The notes: generated by a model from the letters alone, not told the origin. A stretch of DNA of 64,000 nt from Sequoia sempervirens (GCA_007258455.2 VDFB02193867.1:566893742-566957741), one strand, 5' to 3'. Shown: positions 1 to 11,923, counted from the stretch's first letter. A program made the numbers and translations.

Positions 1-179
1 ATCTCTATACATCATTTTTTTCATGAGCTAAATCACTGAACTCAAATCAACATCAAAAACTCATCATTTGTTATTTATCAAAAACTCATAATCATTAGTA
101 ATTAGAGATTAATAGTTGCGTTGTAGTTTTGATTCATGTGGTTGGGTCCCTGAACCTTCCCCTTTGATTAATTGCATTA
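1..179 (+). mobile_element. Internal fragment of a TGTAGA-family LTR retroelement (left flank of the Helitron)
   Basis: Bases 1-110 match 18073-18180 with scattered differences, so this is a second copy of the same LTR-element interior. The last 14 bases (166-179, GATTAATTGCATTA) recur at 19147-19160. There they are followed directly by TAGTATTATA, the sequence that resumes in this locus at 12191. I infer that one element copy is split here by the Helitron. It has no coding capacity and its left end lies outside the window. Confidence 0.6.
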
Positions 180-182
180 TTA

Positions 183-193
183 GCCGATAGGCT
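183..193 (+). repeat. 5' subterminal inverted repeat of the Helitron
   Basis: GCCGATAGGCT lies 3 bases inside the inferred 5' end and is the exact reverse complement of 12145-12155. The following 100 bases (around 201-290) are rich in GGGGAACCCC-like short palindromes. Confidence 0.6.
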
Positions 194-304
194 TTTTTAT
201 GTGGGGGAACCCCATTGGCATTTCCCCCAGTCTGACACTGGCGGGAACCCCATGAACGTCGGCTTATATAGTTGGTATGGGGAGCCCCACGAATTTAATG
301 TCTT

Positions 305-660
305 CATCTTTGAAGCTTGTAGTCCACAGAGAAGTGGATCACGTTGGAGGCTGTCATGAGGGGCGAGTACATTTTCTAGTCCACATGGCTCACGCAGAAA
401 CCTCCACCATGAAAATGGATGGCCATGCCGAATTTATGGGCTCCCCAATCTAGGGCCGTGTGAGGCAAATAATTGTGGATTGAGACTCGAGTTTCTTCAT
501 CCACAACAACCCATTTGGTGGCAACACCGTCGACGGAAATGCCATTGGAAGGAGGAACTTCGCCAGTGAAAGAATGTGGTATTGTTTCTATACAGGTTGC
601 TTCCCCCACTACACAATGAACTACTAGCATTAAATATTGTGTCCTCATCCCCGTCTCCAT
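305..660 (-). pseudogene. Captured plant carboxylesterase (CXE/GID1-like) fragment
   Basis: On the minus strand the frame contains HFHGGGFC, the oxyanion-hole motif of the plant carboxylesterase branch of the hormone-sensitive-lipase family (CXE enzymes and the GID1 receptor). Upstream is the segment that usually precedes it, with EVPPSNGISVDG and VVVDEET. After a stop replacing the Trp of the SHxDW region, the frame continues with ASNVI and FSVDYKL, again family-like. Only about 115 residues of a roughly 320-residue protein are present, and the nucleophile-elbow Ser, Asp and His regions are absent, so it cannot be an active hydrolase. It lies near the Helitron 5' end, antisense to the transposition genes, as expected for captured cargo. 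CXE is favoured over GID1, but the fragment is too short to decide. Confidence 0.65.
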
Positions 661-1206
661 TAGGTATGGCTCTTAGTGCAGCTACGTCATTTCACAACAT
701 TTCTTGTTGTTTTCGTGCTTGCCTTGCCATTTAATAGGCCACCAAAGCTCGCTCCATGAAATAAATGTGAACCAACCTTGAGCAACCTTAAATGGCTCTT
801 AGCTAGACAAGATTTAGCTATTTTTTAGAAGTCTATGTAGCAAAGAAGCGGGCGAAACCAGAGCATTGGAAAAGAAAGAAACTTGAGGTGATTCACTTGC
901 TACGATTTCAGTGAATCTCTTGGTTTTTTAGTTGTGTTTTACTCCATTGTAATGTGTATCCAGTGCCCCATAGGTTAAATTTGTTGCACGTAAAAATTTC
1001 ATTGAATATTTTTCTACAATGCTCCATAGTTGTTATTTAATATCTGAAAAATCACCTATTTTCCTCTTCCTTTTTCTTTTCCTCCATTACCATTTTCTCC
1101 TCCGCCATTTTCTACTCCCTTCCCTCCCTAATCCATTCCCACCCCATGATTTTTTGCCCCTTCCTCGAATTCATAAACATTGTTAGTATATGGTAACTTA
1201 ACATAC
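661..1206. other. Helitron cargo without recognisable gene
   Basis: This stretch lies between the carboxylesterase fragment and the LysM exon. The part next to 1206 is probably intron sequence of the captured LysM gene, since it follows that gene's splice donor on the minus strand. I see no other coding or structural signal. Confidence 0.4.
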
Positions 1207-1576
1207 CTGTTTCATAAGGGATAAAGTATGATCTGTTCGCTCGATTATTATCTGGGTTCGTGATGTTGTTGAGGCCTATTATGACATCAATGTTGGAGTT
1301 AAACTTTCTAGTTATATAGTAGAGGATACCGCCTGGGGGAACTGCATAAGAAACAATTGAGTTCCATCCAGGAATTGGGCACCCACAACCTAAAGCTAAC
1401 TCTACGTTATCCCCTGTTTTGTATGTGGCAAGTGGATTTACCTCTTTCCATGTAGTATGGCCGAAATACTTGTCAGAAATCTCTCTTTTCATTAATCCCA
1501 CATCATAAGGTTGGACTGTGTAATTCACCCTATAAAAAAATGCCTCCACCCTAAGAAATCTAAGCAAGAACACCAA
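1207..1576 (-). pseudogene. Captured LysM-domain receptor exon with its splice donor
   Basis: The minus-strand frame reads as LysM ectodomain sequence of the plant LYK/LYP type. It has a YTVQP start, a WKEVNPLATYKTGD segment, a CxC pair (GCGCPIP) typical of the linkers between LysM modules, a second module with VSYAVPPGG, and LNNITNP leading to YFIP. These proteins bind chitin or related glycans at the plasma membrane. Exonic sequence stops at YETG, exactly before GTATGT on the minus strand (bases 1206-1201), a normal 5' splice site, so the fragment was copied from genomic DNA rather than mRNA. No kinase domain is present. About 110 residues survive without an internal stop. Family assignment rests on motif order; a LYK4/LYK5-like receptor or a GPI-anchored LYP are both possible. 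Confidence 0.65.
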
Positions 1577-3224
1577 ATTTGGGCCAAATAATCGGACACC
1601 GTAAATAAGGTGATTTGCTGGGTAGAAATGTTCTGAATAATTAATTACAGTATTTTATTTATTCTTTTAGTTTATTTTGATGTGATTATTCTTGATGAGA
1701 TGTTTAATATAAAAGTGACATATTTTAATATAAGAGTTTGACAAATTATTTTAATTTAACATATCACAAGAAGTATCGCTTATAACAAATTTACCTTGCT
1801 TTTCACTGAATAGAGAGTACAAAAGATTAAAAAGATTTGCTCTACTTTTTCACTGAATAGATGCTCTAAATTATTCTTGTTATTTTAGCCAATTTTTTCC
1901 CTTCCACCTATATTTAGAAGAATTAATGAAGCCCTTCTTTAATTTTTTTTAATGTGCGAAAGGGGTTCAACATCCTCATCAAGGAGCTGTTATATTTCCT
2001 TAAAATAGTTATAGATCTTGAATCTTTAACTTGTTAACCGTTTAAATAAAAAGAATGAGCGAAACTAAACATTAATTATGATAAGTATAACTTGTTAACT
2101 TGTTAACCGTTTAAAAAAAATGGATTAGAATGATGTTTGACTGTTTAATTAATAGTTTCAGGTTTTCCTTTTTTGGTTTATATGGAAAAAAATACATATA
2201 TTTATTATTAATTGATTTTTAATATTTTTAAAAAATTGAATAATAGTGGAAATTGATATTAGACTTAAGAAACATGCTGCATCTTTATCATTATTTCATT
2301 TTGTTAATGAACATTTTCATTCTATAGTTGTATATAGTTATTTTTTTTTAAATTTCACACTAAATCTTATGACTATGAAGATACTACTTTGATTATTTAT
2401 TCCTAAATATTGATATATTATGAGGTCAAGTCCTTGTAAGGCTCATATAACCTCATAGTCTTCTATTGAATAGTCACATTGTAAAGTGAATTAAAAATAG
2501 ATTTAAATTTCTATTGAACAACCATCTGAAGTTTAATTCAATCTAAAGTTTTTAATTGCATCTATACATTATTAAAAAAATTAATTATATTTATTAACTA
2601 AAATTTATATTTTTTAAATAATAACAAAATATTAAATTAATTTAAATTGTATTATATTTAATAAAATTTAAATAATTTCTTATATTAATTAATAATTTAA
2701 AAGTCTTACACTTTTACTCTATAGTTGTATGAATACCGTTAAAGTTTTATTTCATTTAAAAATAGTCCACCAAAACAAAAAATCATAGAACCTCTTAGAC
2801 TTATTTAAAAGGTTAATAGTAAATTTTAACAATTTGTAAAAACTAAAAACCAAGAACCGTCAAAGAAATTTTAATTTTTACATATTTCATAATAATTTAT
2901 TATAATTACAAGTTACTAATATTATATTAATTAATTATCTAATTAATCTATATAAAATTTATTTTGTTTTTACATGATTAAAATTATTTTATTTCATTTA
3001 TTTAAAAAAGTTAATTTATAATTTTATATATTTTGAAATATATATATGAATTGTATGATAATATTTTCCACTTCATTTAAAATCCTTAATCATTTTGTAA
3101 ATATAACTATTTTGTTTATTTCAAATTGTCAAATCAATCAATATATTTAGTCAATAGGCTTTTTTATGATAATTACAAAATAATGTAATTTTAATTTATT
3201 ATATAATATTGTAATTACAAAATA
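1577..3224. other. AT-rich Helitron interior, no gene seen
   Basis: The sequence is strongly AT-rich with many homopolymer runs. A degenerate copy of part of the 238-bp repeat described at 3225-3702 lies at about 2697-2816, and another short piece at about 2885-2945. No coding signal was recognised. Confidence 0.5.
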
Positions 3225-3702
3225 CTATTCATAATAATTTATTATAATTACAAAATAATATTATATTAATTAATTATATAATATTAAAAAAAATTACACT
3301 TTCACTCTCCAGTTGTATGAATACGTTAAAGTTTGTATTCATTTAAAAATAGTCCATCAAAAAAAAAAATCATAGAACATTTGACTTATTTATGCTCGTA
3401 GTTTGTGTCTTAGTCAATACCTATGCCCTTGTTAATGACAATTGTTTTTAATATTAGTATCGCTATTCATAATAATTTATTATAATTACAAAATAATATT
3501 ATATTAATTTATTATATAATATTAAAGAAAATTACACTTTCACTCTTCAGGTGTATGAATACGTTAAAGTTTTTATTCATTTAAAAATAGTCCATCAAAA
3601 AATAAAATTCATAGAACATTTTAGACTTATTTATGCTTGTAGTTTGGGTCTTAGTCAATACCTATGCCCTTGTTAATGACAATTGTTTTTAATATTAGTA
3701 TC
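3225..3702. repeat. Tandem duplication, 238-bp period, two copies
   Basis: Copy A is about 3225-3462 and copy B about 3463-3702; both begin CTATTCATAATAATTTATTA. They agree over almost their whole length with a few substitutions and small indels. Copy B ends immediately before the 141-codon ORF, so the duplication lies directly upstream of that gene. Confidence 0.8.
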
Positions 3703-3728
3703 GCTATTTTGAATTATAGTTTCAAGAT

Positions 3729-4154
3729 ATGGCTAATGCACGAGCACCTGAAGATGTTATTACTATTTCAAGCAGTGGTTATGCTTCCAATACACCCTCA
3801 CCACAAACCAATGAGTTACCTCTATCAACAACTGACTCAACATCTGTGGATTGGTTGGGTTTCCCTCACCACAATGTTGATGCTTTTTCAAACAATGTCT
3901 TGACAAGTTGTCGTGAAATTTTTGAAGAAGCTATGCAAACAAGCCAAGATTTAAGTGATGTGGAGGATCATGAAGTTGAATTGGTGCAAGAAGTTGTCCA
4001 AAAATTTCATGCGACCTATGAAGCTCTTGAGCTATTTTATGGTTTCCTACGTGAATTGAAGTATTGTCAATATTATGGAGTTGCCAATGCATTTGAACTA
4101 AAGCATGAATTCCAAGATTTATTGAGTGATATATGGTCTAAGAAGTTCAACTAA
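3729..4154 (+). CDS. Intact 141-codon ORF of unknown function in Helitron cargo
   Basis: An ATG-initiated frame of 141 codons ends in TAA. I do not recognise the family. The N-terminal third is rich in Ser, Thr and Pro (probably disordered). Residues 60-140 are acidic and helix-prone, with the segments CREIFEEAMQ, VELVQEVVQKF and LKHEFQDLLSDIW, suggesting a small helical domain. No signal peptide or membrane segment is visible. It is the only frame of this size in the Helitron without a stop or frameshift, whereas the RPA and Rep/helicase genes around it carry many. It may be the last exon of a captured host gene or a younger acquisition. Whether it is expressed cannot be seen. Confidence 0.4.
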   Translation: MANARAPEDVITISSSGYASNTPSPQTNELPLSTTDSTSVDWLGFPHHNVDAFSNNVLTSCREIFEEAMQTSQDLSDVEDHEVELVQEVVQKFHATYEALELFYGFLRELKYCQYYGVANAFELKHEFQDLLSDIWSKKFN

Positions 4155-4860
4155 CTTCTTGGAAGTTAGTTACTTTTTCAATATGTCGATCAAGATTACT
4201 AGTATGATACAAATTAGATGTTTTTGTGAAACTAAATGAAGATGTCAAAATAGTTATATGTGGAGTGAAATGAATTTAGTGGTCGAACTTATATTTGAAC
4301 CCTTAGTTGTTATATATTATGTTTACATTGTAATGTCATTGTACATATTGATCTTTATAGTTCTAATTTTAATGAATAAAACTTATTGTAATATGTGTGT
4401 CCCCTTATTTTGAATATTATCTTGAACTATAACCTTAAGTCTAACAAATATATATTGGAATGCTACTCAAAATGATGATATATTTGATCATCATTGTAAA
4501 TATTCACTCTTGCAACACTTAGCTATGTGAAGTATCATAGTCATATGTATGCTTCTTTCAAACCCTTTGATATATTCAATGTTAAATATAGTTATATATT
4601 ATGTTTACATTGTAGCACCATTGTGCATATTGATCTTCATAGCACTAATTTTATTGAATAGATCTTATAGTACATATTGAGGAAAAATATTGCTTCTCAC
4701 AATTTTTTTTTTTTGAAAATGATGTACTCCACTTGTGTATTCTTATGCTCAACATTATGTTGAGGTATATGTTTTCTAAAACAAGAACATTGGCCAATTG
4801 TATGCAAACACTATCTTACACATAATATAATTTTGCAGGGTTAGTCAACTTCCATAGACC
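4155..4860. other. Non-coding Helitron spacer with an internal 85-bp direct repeat
   Basis: About 85 bases starting GTTATATATTATGTTTACAT at 4309 recur at 4591 (offset 282). No gene was recognised. Confidence 0.5.
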
Positions 4861-6815
4861 ATGGCTACAATATTAACCACAGATGCAATTAAACTTATCC
4901 ACGATGGGAATGAAGGGTTCAAACCTAATGTGCAGATTTTGTCTATTTCAAACTCAACCATGGCCATGAATGTGACAACCACTACAAGGTAGAAATATCT
5001 GATGGGGCCTACAAACAAAAAGCATCTTTACCTCAGAAGTACAATCATTACATAGCCTTTGGTGAAATTACAGTTGGATCCATAATACGAATGACAAAAT
5101 ATAATTGCCCCAGACCAAGCGGGTCTCGGTGAGTAAAGGAATCCAAAATTTCCCATAACAAAATCATTATTAACTTTTTAGCTTCTTCCTTAGATTAGTA
5201 ATTCTTACTCTTGTGTTCCAAATGTATAGGTGGATTGTCATTGTGAACCTTGAGATTGTTTCTACAAACTAGGATATAATCGGTCATCCTACTTCACTTT
5301 ATATGGAACCAGAGCACCATATAGAATAGGAAATGGAAAAATCCTCAAATCCACATGCAGAGCCTACGACAATTAGCACTACTAGAGTATCAACTCATGT
5401 GAGAAGATTATTTGGTGTAAATCCTTCTAGGAGTAGAATGGAAGCACCAGTCACAATTACGCCTATTAAAAGTTTGAATACTTTTCAACCAAGATGGACT
5501 GTTAAAGGTCGTGTGACTGCCAAAAAGGATATCCACAAGTGCAGTACCCAAAAAGGTATTGGTCAAGTTTTTGCATTTGACATCATTGACAGAGAAGGGA
5601 CTGAAACACATGTGACTTGTTTCAATGAAGTTGTTGATCTTCATTATCAAAATATTAATATTGGAAAAACTTATACATTTTCTGGTGGTGCAGTAAAGGT
5701 TGCTAATAAGCTTTACAATAGGTTAAATAGTGGGCTAGAAATTTCCTTGTTAGTAGAGTCAAAGGTCACTCTTTGTGAAGATGACAATTTTATTCCAAAA
5801 CACATATTCTCATTTACACCTATCAGTGAACTTACAAAGAAGAGTAGCAACTCAACTACTGATGTTATTTGAGTTGTCACTTGTGTTAGCCCAAGATCCA
5901 CAGTTAGGAGAAGAGATGGGATAGAGGTCCTAAGGCTCACAATATCCTTGTTGGACATGTCTGGGGCAACTATAGATATCACTCTATGGGGCACGATAGT
6001 AGAGAAGGAAGGTGGTCATCTTCAAGACAAGTATCACCTACAAGAAACAACTGTTCTCGCTATTAAAAATGGACAAGTTTGCGAGTACAATGGAAAGGTG
6101 TTGAGTACACCAAGAAATAAAAATTTATTTATAGACCTTGACATACAAGAGACACAACAACTACAAACTTGGTTCAAACAAAGTGGGGCTAATATTCTAT
6201 CACCTTCAACAAAGTTTAGCGACCCATCTATGCCTGACACTACAATAACAATTAGGGATGTTCGAGAACAAATTCTGCATAAAGTGCACCATCTCCAATG
6301 TACAATAAATGCAACATTGTTGTTCATCAAATCTGAATCATTTTTCTATCCAGCGTGCCCTAATGAATTGGCAGGAAAATAGTGCAAGAAAAGATTAGTG
6401 TAGACTGAAGATGAAAAGTGGTTTTGCTCAAAGTGTCACGTAGCATGTACCTATTGTAATTATAGGTACATACTACAAATAAGGTTACAGGACCACACAT
6501 ATATGCTATGGGCAGTTGCATTTGACGAAGCGGCAACAAAACTCATGGGAATGTCTGCGGAAAAGCTATACTCTCTACAGTTTGAGGATGACATAGAAAG
6601 GGATACTCAACAGGTAATTAGAGACATGTTGAACAAAAAAATACTTGTTCACTTTGACATGTAGAAATGAAACATACAATAATGAAGAACGCTTGAAGGC
6701 AACTATCACAAAGGTTGAGCAAGTTGACTTCACTGCAGAGAGCAACATCTTACTTTCCAAGATCAAAGAAATGTGTAGTGACTCTTATAAAATTATAGTT
6801 TATCTAAGCTGCTAA
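4861..6815 (+). pseudogene. RPA1-like (replication protein A 70-kDa subunit) pseudogene carried by the Helitron
   Basis: RPA1 binds single-stranded DNA, and plant Helitrons commonly carry such a gene. The ATG at 4861 opens an RPA70N-like domain (LTTDAIKLIHDGNEGF, then VEISDGAY and SIIRMTKYNC). A 101-bp GT-AG intron (5129-5229) interrupts it. OB-fold A follows (FQPRWTVKGRVTAK), then OB-fold B (DMSGATIDITLWG), then the C-terminal zinc/OB-fold C domain (YPACPNE, and WFCSKC with ACTYCNYRYILQ), ending near 6815 with ERLKATITKVEQV. The domain order and total length match full cellular RPA1. It is disabled by a frameshift near 4980, stops near 5271 and 5326, a TGA at 5870-5872, stops after 6379, and a frameshift near 6660. 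Retention of the intron argues against a retrocopy. Confidence 0.8.
5129..5229 (+). other. Intron in the RPA1-like pseudogene
   Basis: GTGAGT at 5129 and TAG at 5227-5229 bound 101 bases containing a pyrimidine-rich stretch. Removing it joins GGGTCTCG to GTGGATT, which restores the reading frame across the RPA70N domain. Confidence 0.75.
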
Positions 6816-7394
6816 GTTTACATTTTCCAAAACATGTCATGTATATGACTCTTATAAATTATAGTTGATAGTTTTGTTCAAGCAAAAGAATGTATTCAAA
6901 TATCCAACCACATGTGTCACGTCTACCTACAAATAGAAATATATAAGTTGCTAAGTTTACATTTCCCAACCCATGTCATGTATATGACTCTTATAAAATT
7001 ATATTTCTACTCCCTTCAATATTGTGTGTTTCAATTATAACTGTAACAATAATATCTCAATAAAACAAATGTAACAATGTGTATCTATTTGCTTATGTCT
7101 ATATATATGTGGAGTCTACTTCTTCTAGCATTGCAGCACTCACTTACTTTGACATGATGTAATCTACAACTATCTTAAAACTACACTTTAGTAGATATTA
7201 GTTCTAAAAATTATGACTTGAATATGTCATTTATTTTATATTTTTTGTTTTAACATATGTACATATATGAATTTTAAGCATTCTTCTTTAAGTATTGTAA
7301 GCTCTAGATATGTTGTGTTCATCCCACGTATAGTTGTTTGAGTATGTTTATGCTTCTCTTATTACTAATTCAGCCTTGCATTCCCACTATACAG
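6816..7394. other. Spacer between RPA1-like and Rep/helicase genes
   Basis: It is AT-rich. A stretch of about 60 bases around 6810-6870 (GCTAAGTTTACATTTYCCAA onward) recurs at about 6952-7012. No gene was seen. Confidence 0.5.
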
Positions 7395-10300
7395 ATGGAG
7401 GACCCCTCCCCCAAAACAAGTCAAGCTAGCTTGAAACAAGTAGAGATTAGAAGACAATAGACCCAAAAAAGAAATCAAGATTACTATGCTAGGCATAAAG
7501 AAGCAATTTCCACCCGAAGATAGATAAAAAAGTTACACCCCATCCATATCGACCCCCGTCAAATAGAAGCACAGAGACTACGAGATCGTGAGAGAAATCG
7601 TGATGACTATGCTCATCATAGAGAGGAAATAACTACAAAGAAATGCATTAAATGTTTGAAGAACAAGCATGGCAAGCTCAACATATGCAAATAGAACAAG
7701 ACCTAGAAGATCGAACATCATTCAACACAACTACTAGCTTCATAAAAATAATGAAAGGATTTTGACAAAAGATAGATGCACTTTCCAATAGGAAACCATG
7801 CATTATATGCAAGGAAAACTACCCAAGGATGCTTCTTCATTCATCCGACCCTCATGCTACTTGCAAAAGATGTTTCAATGAGAGAGGTATACATCGATTC
7901 TCCTCAGTCAACAACATGGACCCAGGAGAACAACCTGATGTTCTAAGAAGATTGACCCAAGTGGAGGAAATACTCATTGCTAGAGTTAACCCAGTACTAC
8001 AAGTAGCCCATGCACCTGGAGGGCAATATAAATATAGGGGTCACACAATTAGCTTCCCACAAGATATCAAAAAAATTTCAAAAGTTCTCCCTCAAAGGAT
8101 AGAAGACTTGGATGTGCTCATAGTTTGAAGACTACATACAGAAGGCCATTTCTATGATTGTTATGTAAGTAGACTTCACATCAGAGATACATTACAATAC
8201 AAAGTGAAATATGACCCATACTATAATGATGTTTCCATAAGTGTTGATGGTTTGGCTCAAATTATTGAAGTTAGCACGAATATTTCAAGCATGTTGCACA
8301 CCATTGAAACTAACGAATGTGCAGGGGTGCCAAATAATTGGAACACCATTGATGAAGATGAAATTGAGGATAGCATAGTACACACATCATCGTTCATGGA
8401 TAAGTTGCCAAATAGACGTTGTGAACTAGAAATTGTTAAGCAAGAACTAGACCTTGAGGACAACACAAATAGTACTATAGATTGGCCTGAAATGAACTCA
8501 TCACCAATAAATGAATACAATACTGAAGGCTTGCTTGATATGGCATTTCCAACCCTCTTCCCCAATGGGGTTGCACTACAAATGCAACCTCGGATTAGGG
8601 AAGTCTGAATGCATGAGTATGCACTACACTTGATAAGGTTCCATGACCAAAGGTTTGGAAGGCATCCAAGGTTTTGATATTTTATGTTCAATATTATGTT
8701 GTGACATCGTAGCCAACGGCTTGCAGCAATTTTCGTTAAAAAAAATGTAGAATAAAACATCCCGACAACTATTGAAAGCCTTCATGCACACTTGAAAAGC
8801 CTCCTTGACACACAATTAGCTGAAGAACTCATGCACTTTGGCTCTTCAATGCGAGGCACAAGACCATATTGGAACAAGTGTCGTTATGAGCTAAGAAATA
8901 TGATCAACCAAATAGGGTCTCCCAATCTATTTTTCACATTGAGTGCAGCAGACACAAAGTGGTCGGACCTACAATGATTGCTTTCAAATGACACACTAGT
9001 GGAAATGCAAACAAATAAACAACGTTTGGACAATGTAATCAATAATCCCCACACCAAATCATTATATCTCCACCAATAATTTACAATCTTCCATGAAGAG
9101 GTCATTTAAAATATTTTTGGTGTAAAAGATCATTGGTATAGATATGAATGGCAGCATCGAGGAACTGCACATGTGCATGGATTCCTTTGGCTTGAAAATG
9201 CACCAAACATGGATAAACTTGATTGGGAGAACAACACAGAAGTTGAACAGGCAAGGAAATTCTTTGACAGGTATGTAAGTGCTTGGAACCCTCTTCCTGC
9301 TTCACATAGAAACAACCTGGTCCATTTTCCCCAACACGATGACCCATGCTTGCTAAACACAGCTCAGATATTAGCTATAGATCCCTCTCATGACTATGAG
9401 GAGATAATCAACCGTGTATAGAGGCACACAAAATGCAGAGAGGGGACATGCTTACGCAAAAAGGGGAAACAACTACAGTGTTGATACAAAGCTCCATGGA
9501 GAGAACAAACTGTATCTACCTTATCATGTGATGATAATGGGAAAAAAGAATATGGACCTACAAGGAATGATGATAGGCTAAACATACACAATCCAGAAAT
9601 GCTTTTGATATGGAGAGCCAACATAGATTGCCAACTAGTTATCTCATGAGCACTTGTACTAAAATACATTGCCAAGTATGCGTCAAAAGCAGAGAGAACA
9701 TCTGAGTCTTGTATTGATATGTTATCAAGAATATCTGCATGCCAGAGAATAGATGACCTAGCTATCACAACATTTCAAAAATTTATGACAGAGCTTGTTG
9801 TATAGTGTGATATAGGAGCACAAGAAACATGTCATATGCTTCAAAAATTGTCGCTTGTTGTTTGTAATTGTTCATTCACATCTTTGAATGTTGGCTGAAA
9901 AGTGTTCCAATGAATAACAAGGCAACCAGATGAAATACACCTCCATACGAGCTACCTGCATTCCTACATTAATCGGCCTCAAGAAATGGAAATAATAACG
10001 CTACTCAAATCTGCAAGATCTTTCTACTATTCTGCAAGGTGCAAAGGATGCAAATGGAAAGAGAGAGAGGTAAAAGTGATAGTTAATGTTTTCCCAAAGT
10101 TCTATACCATCCCAAAGGAGGACTTAGACAACTTTGAAACTTTTTGCTGGAGCGAGCTACTATTATACAAACATTTTCGAAGCATAGAAAGCGAGGTAGG
10201 ACTTGCTAAGGATACAATAATTGCAAATTGGAAGCAAATGTATGCAACCAAATATGATGTATGGCATGTTAATCGCACAATCAAAATAGAAGCAACCACT

Positions 10301-11923
10301 GAAGAAGAAGATGAGAGCGATACAGAGATTGCCACAAGGGACACAACATAACTTAACAAATGGGAATTATTCTCACAAATGGGTCCCTCAAACAATGTCG
10401 GCCTGAATGAACTTGAGATGCTTGGTAGGCATGAGTTTGACAACAACAATAGATGGGATCAACTACCAGTACCCCAAGATCTTCATGAAATTGCTATCCA
10501 CTTCATCCCACTGAAAAAGGCATGTAGCCAAGAGGACACTATGGTAAGCAACTTGGATGTGCCAGACTATACACTATCTCCACAACAAAAACTAGCACTC
10601 ACAATTATCATTGACCATAGTAAATGCTCCTCAGAAAAACCGTTACACATGATTGTTCAAGGAACAGTAGGTACAGGAAAATCGTACCTAATTGCTTGCA
10701 TAATAAAAGCACTCACAAGTAAGAGCCCACAACAAAAAAGTGAACTACTCACATTAGCTCCTACAGGGGTGGCTGCATTTAATATTCATGCATCAACTAT
10801 ACATTCAATGCTCCAGATCCCTATTAAAGACATGCACCCACTACAAGGATAGGAATTAACAACATTCCAAGAAGATATGAAATATATAAGATATATTTTG
10901 ATTGATGAGATGAGCTTCATAGGTCCAGAGTTGCTACTAAAAATAGACACAAGGCTACATGAGGCTTTCCCACACCGATAACATCTACACTTTGGTGGAG
11001 TGTCTATAATATTGATTGGTGACCTCGCTCGACTTCCACCTATGATGGAAAAACCTATGTACACAGCACACTCAACTACGAAAACATTGTGGAACCAATT
11101 TACAACTATTGTTACCTTACAAACAGTCTTTTGTCATCAAGGTGAGACTACATCACAACAATAATTTTGTCAACTATTGCAAAACATACGGAATGAAGAA
11201 GCAATACAAGGAGATTGGCAACTCTTAATGACACGCACAGACAAGCAGCTCATGTCAAGAGAAAAAGAAGAGTTTGATAGCTCAATGCACTTGTTTGCTA
11301 CCAATGATTTAGTTAGACTACACAACAGAAGAATGTTAAAATCATTGAACTGTCTAATTGCAATCAGCGCTGCGACAAGTACCAGGCATGGAATAGATAG
11401 TGCAACTGATGATGAACAGCTTGAAAAATAAGTATTGCTTTGTAAAGGGCAACACATCATGCTCACATCCAACATATGGACACAAGTAGGCCTGGTGAAT
11501 GGAGCTCTTGGCAAAGTTGTTGAAATCATTTACAGCCCTAGTTCCAAACCACCAGATGTTCCCATGTATGTTGTTACAAGGTTCAATAGCTACACTGGAC
11601 CCCCATGGAATGACCATGACCCTAAGAGCATACCGATCATACCTGTTTCCTTGGGCAATAGAAGGCAAATACCGCTCACGATGGCGTGGGCTATTACCAT
11701 ACACAAAGCTCAAGGACTAACATTGCAAAAGGAAATAATTGATATTGGTAAAATAGATAGGCAAGGACTAACATTTACATCCATATCTAGAGTTAAATCA
11801 TTAAATTATCTTCACATTCAACCACCATTCTCTTTTGAAAGATATTCCAAAATGCAAACCAATCCATTTGCAATCATAAGGAAGCGAGAGGAGACACGCT
11901 TACAACAACTATGTCTCTCCTAA
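7395..11923 (+). pseudogene. Helitron Rep/helicase (RepHel) transposase, decayed
   Basis: RepHel nicks and unwinds DNA for rolling-circle transposition. From the ATG at 7395 a basic N-terminal region leads to a C-x2-C/C-x2-C zinc-like module (7800-7880) and the conserved segment GGQYKYRGHTISFPQDI (8020-8080). The HUH nuclease motif reads TAHVHGFLWL, with CAT codons at 9170 and 9176. The catalytic Tyr pair is in KYIAKYASKAE near 9660-9690. The Pif1-like helicase has Walker A GTVGTGKS (about 10663), Walker B LIDEMSF (about 10900), GDLARLPP (about 11020), and the late motifs TIHKAQG and TSISRVKSLNYLHIQ (11690-11820). It ends at the TAA just after LQQLCLS. About nineteen in-frame stops interrupt it, yet from 7829 to the end the frame never shifts. 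Catalytic residues are preserved although the gene cannot be translated. Confidence 0.9.
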
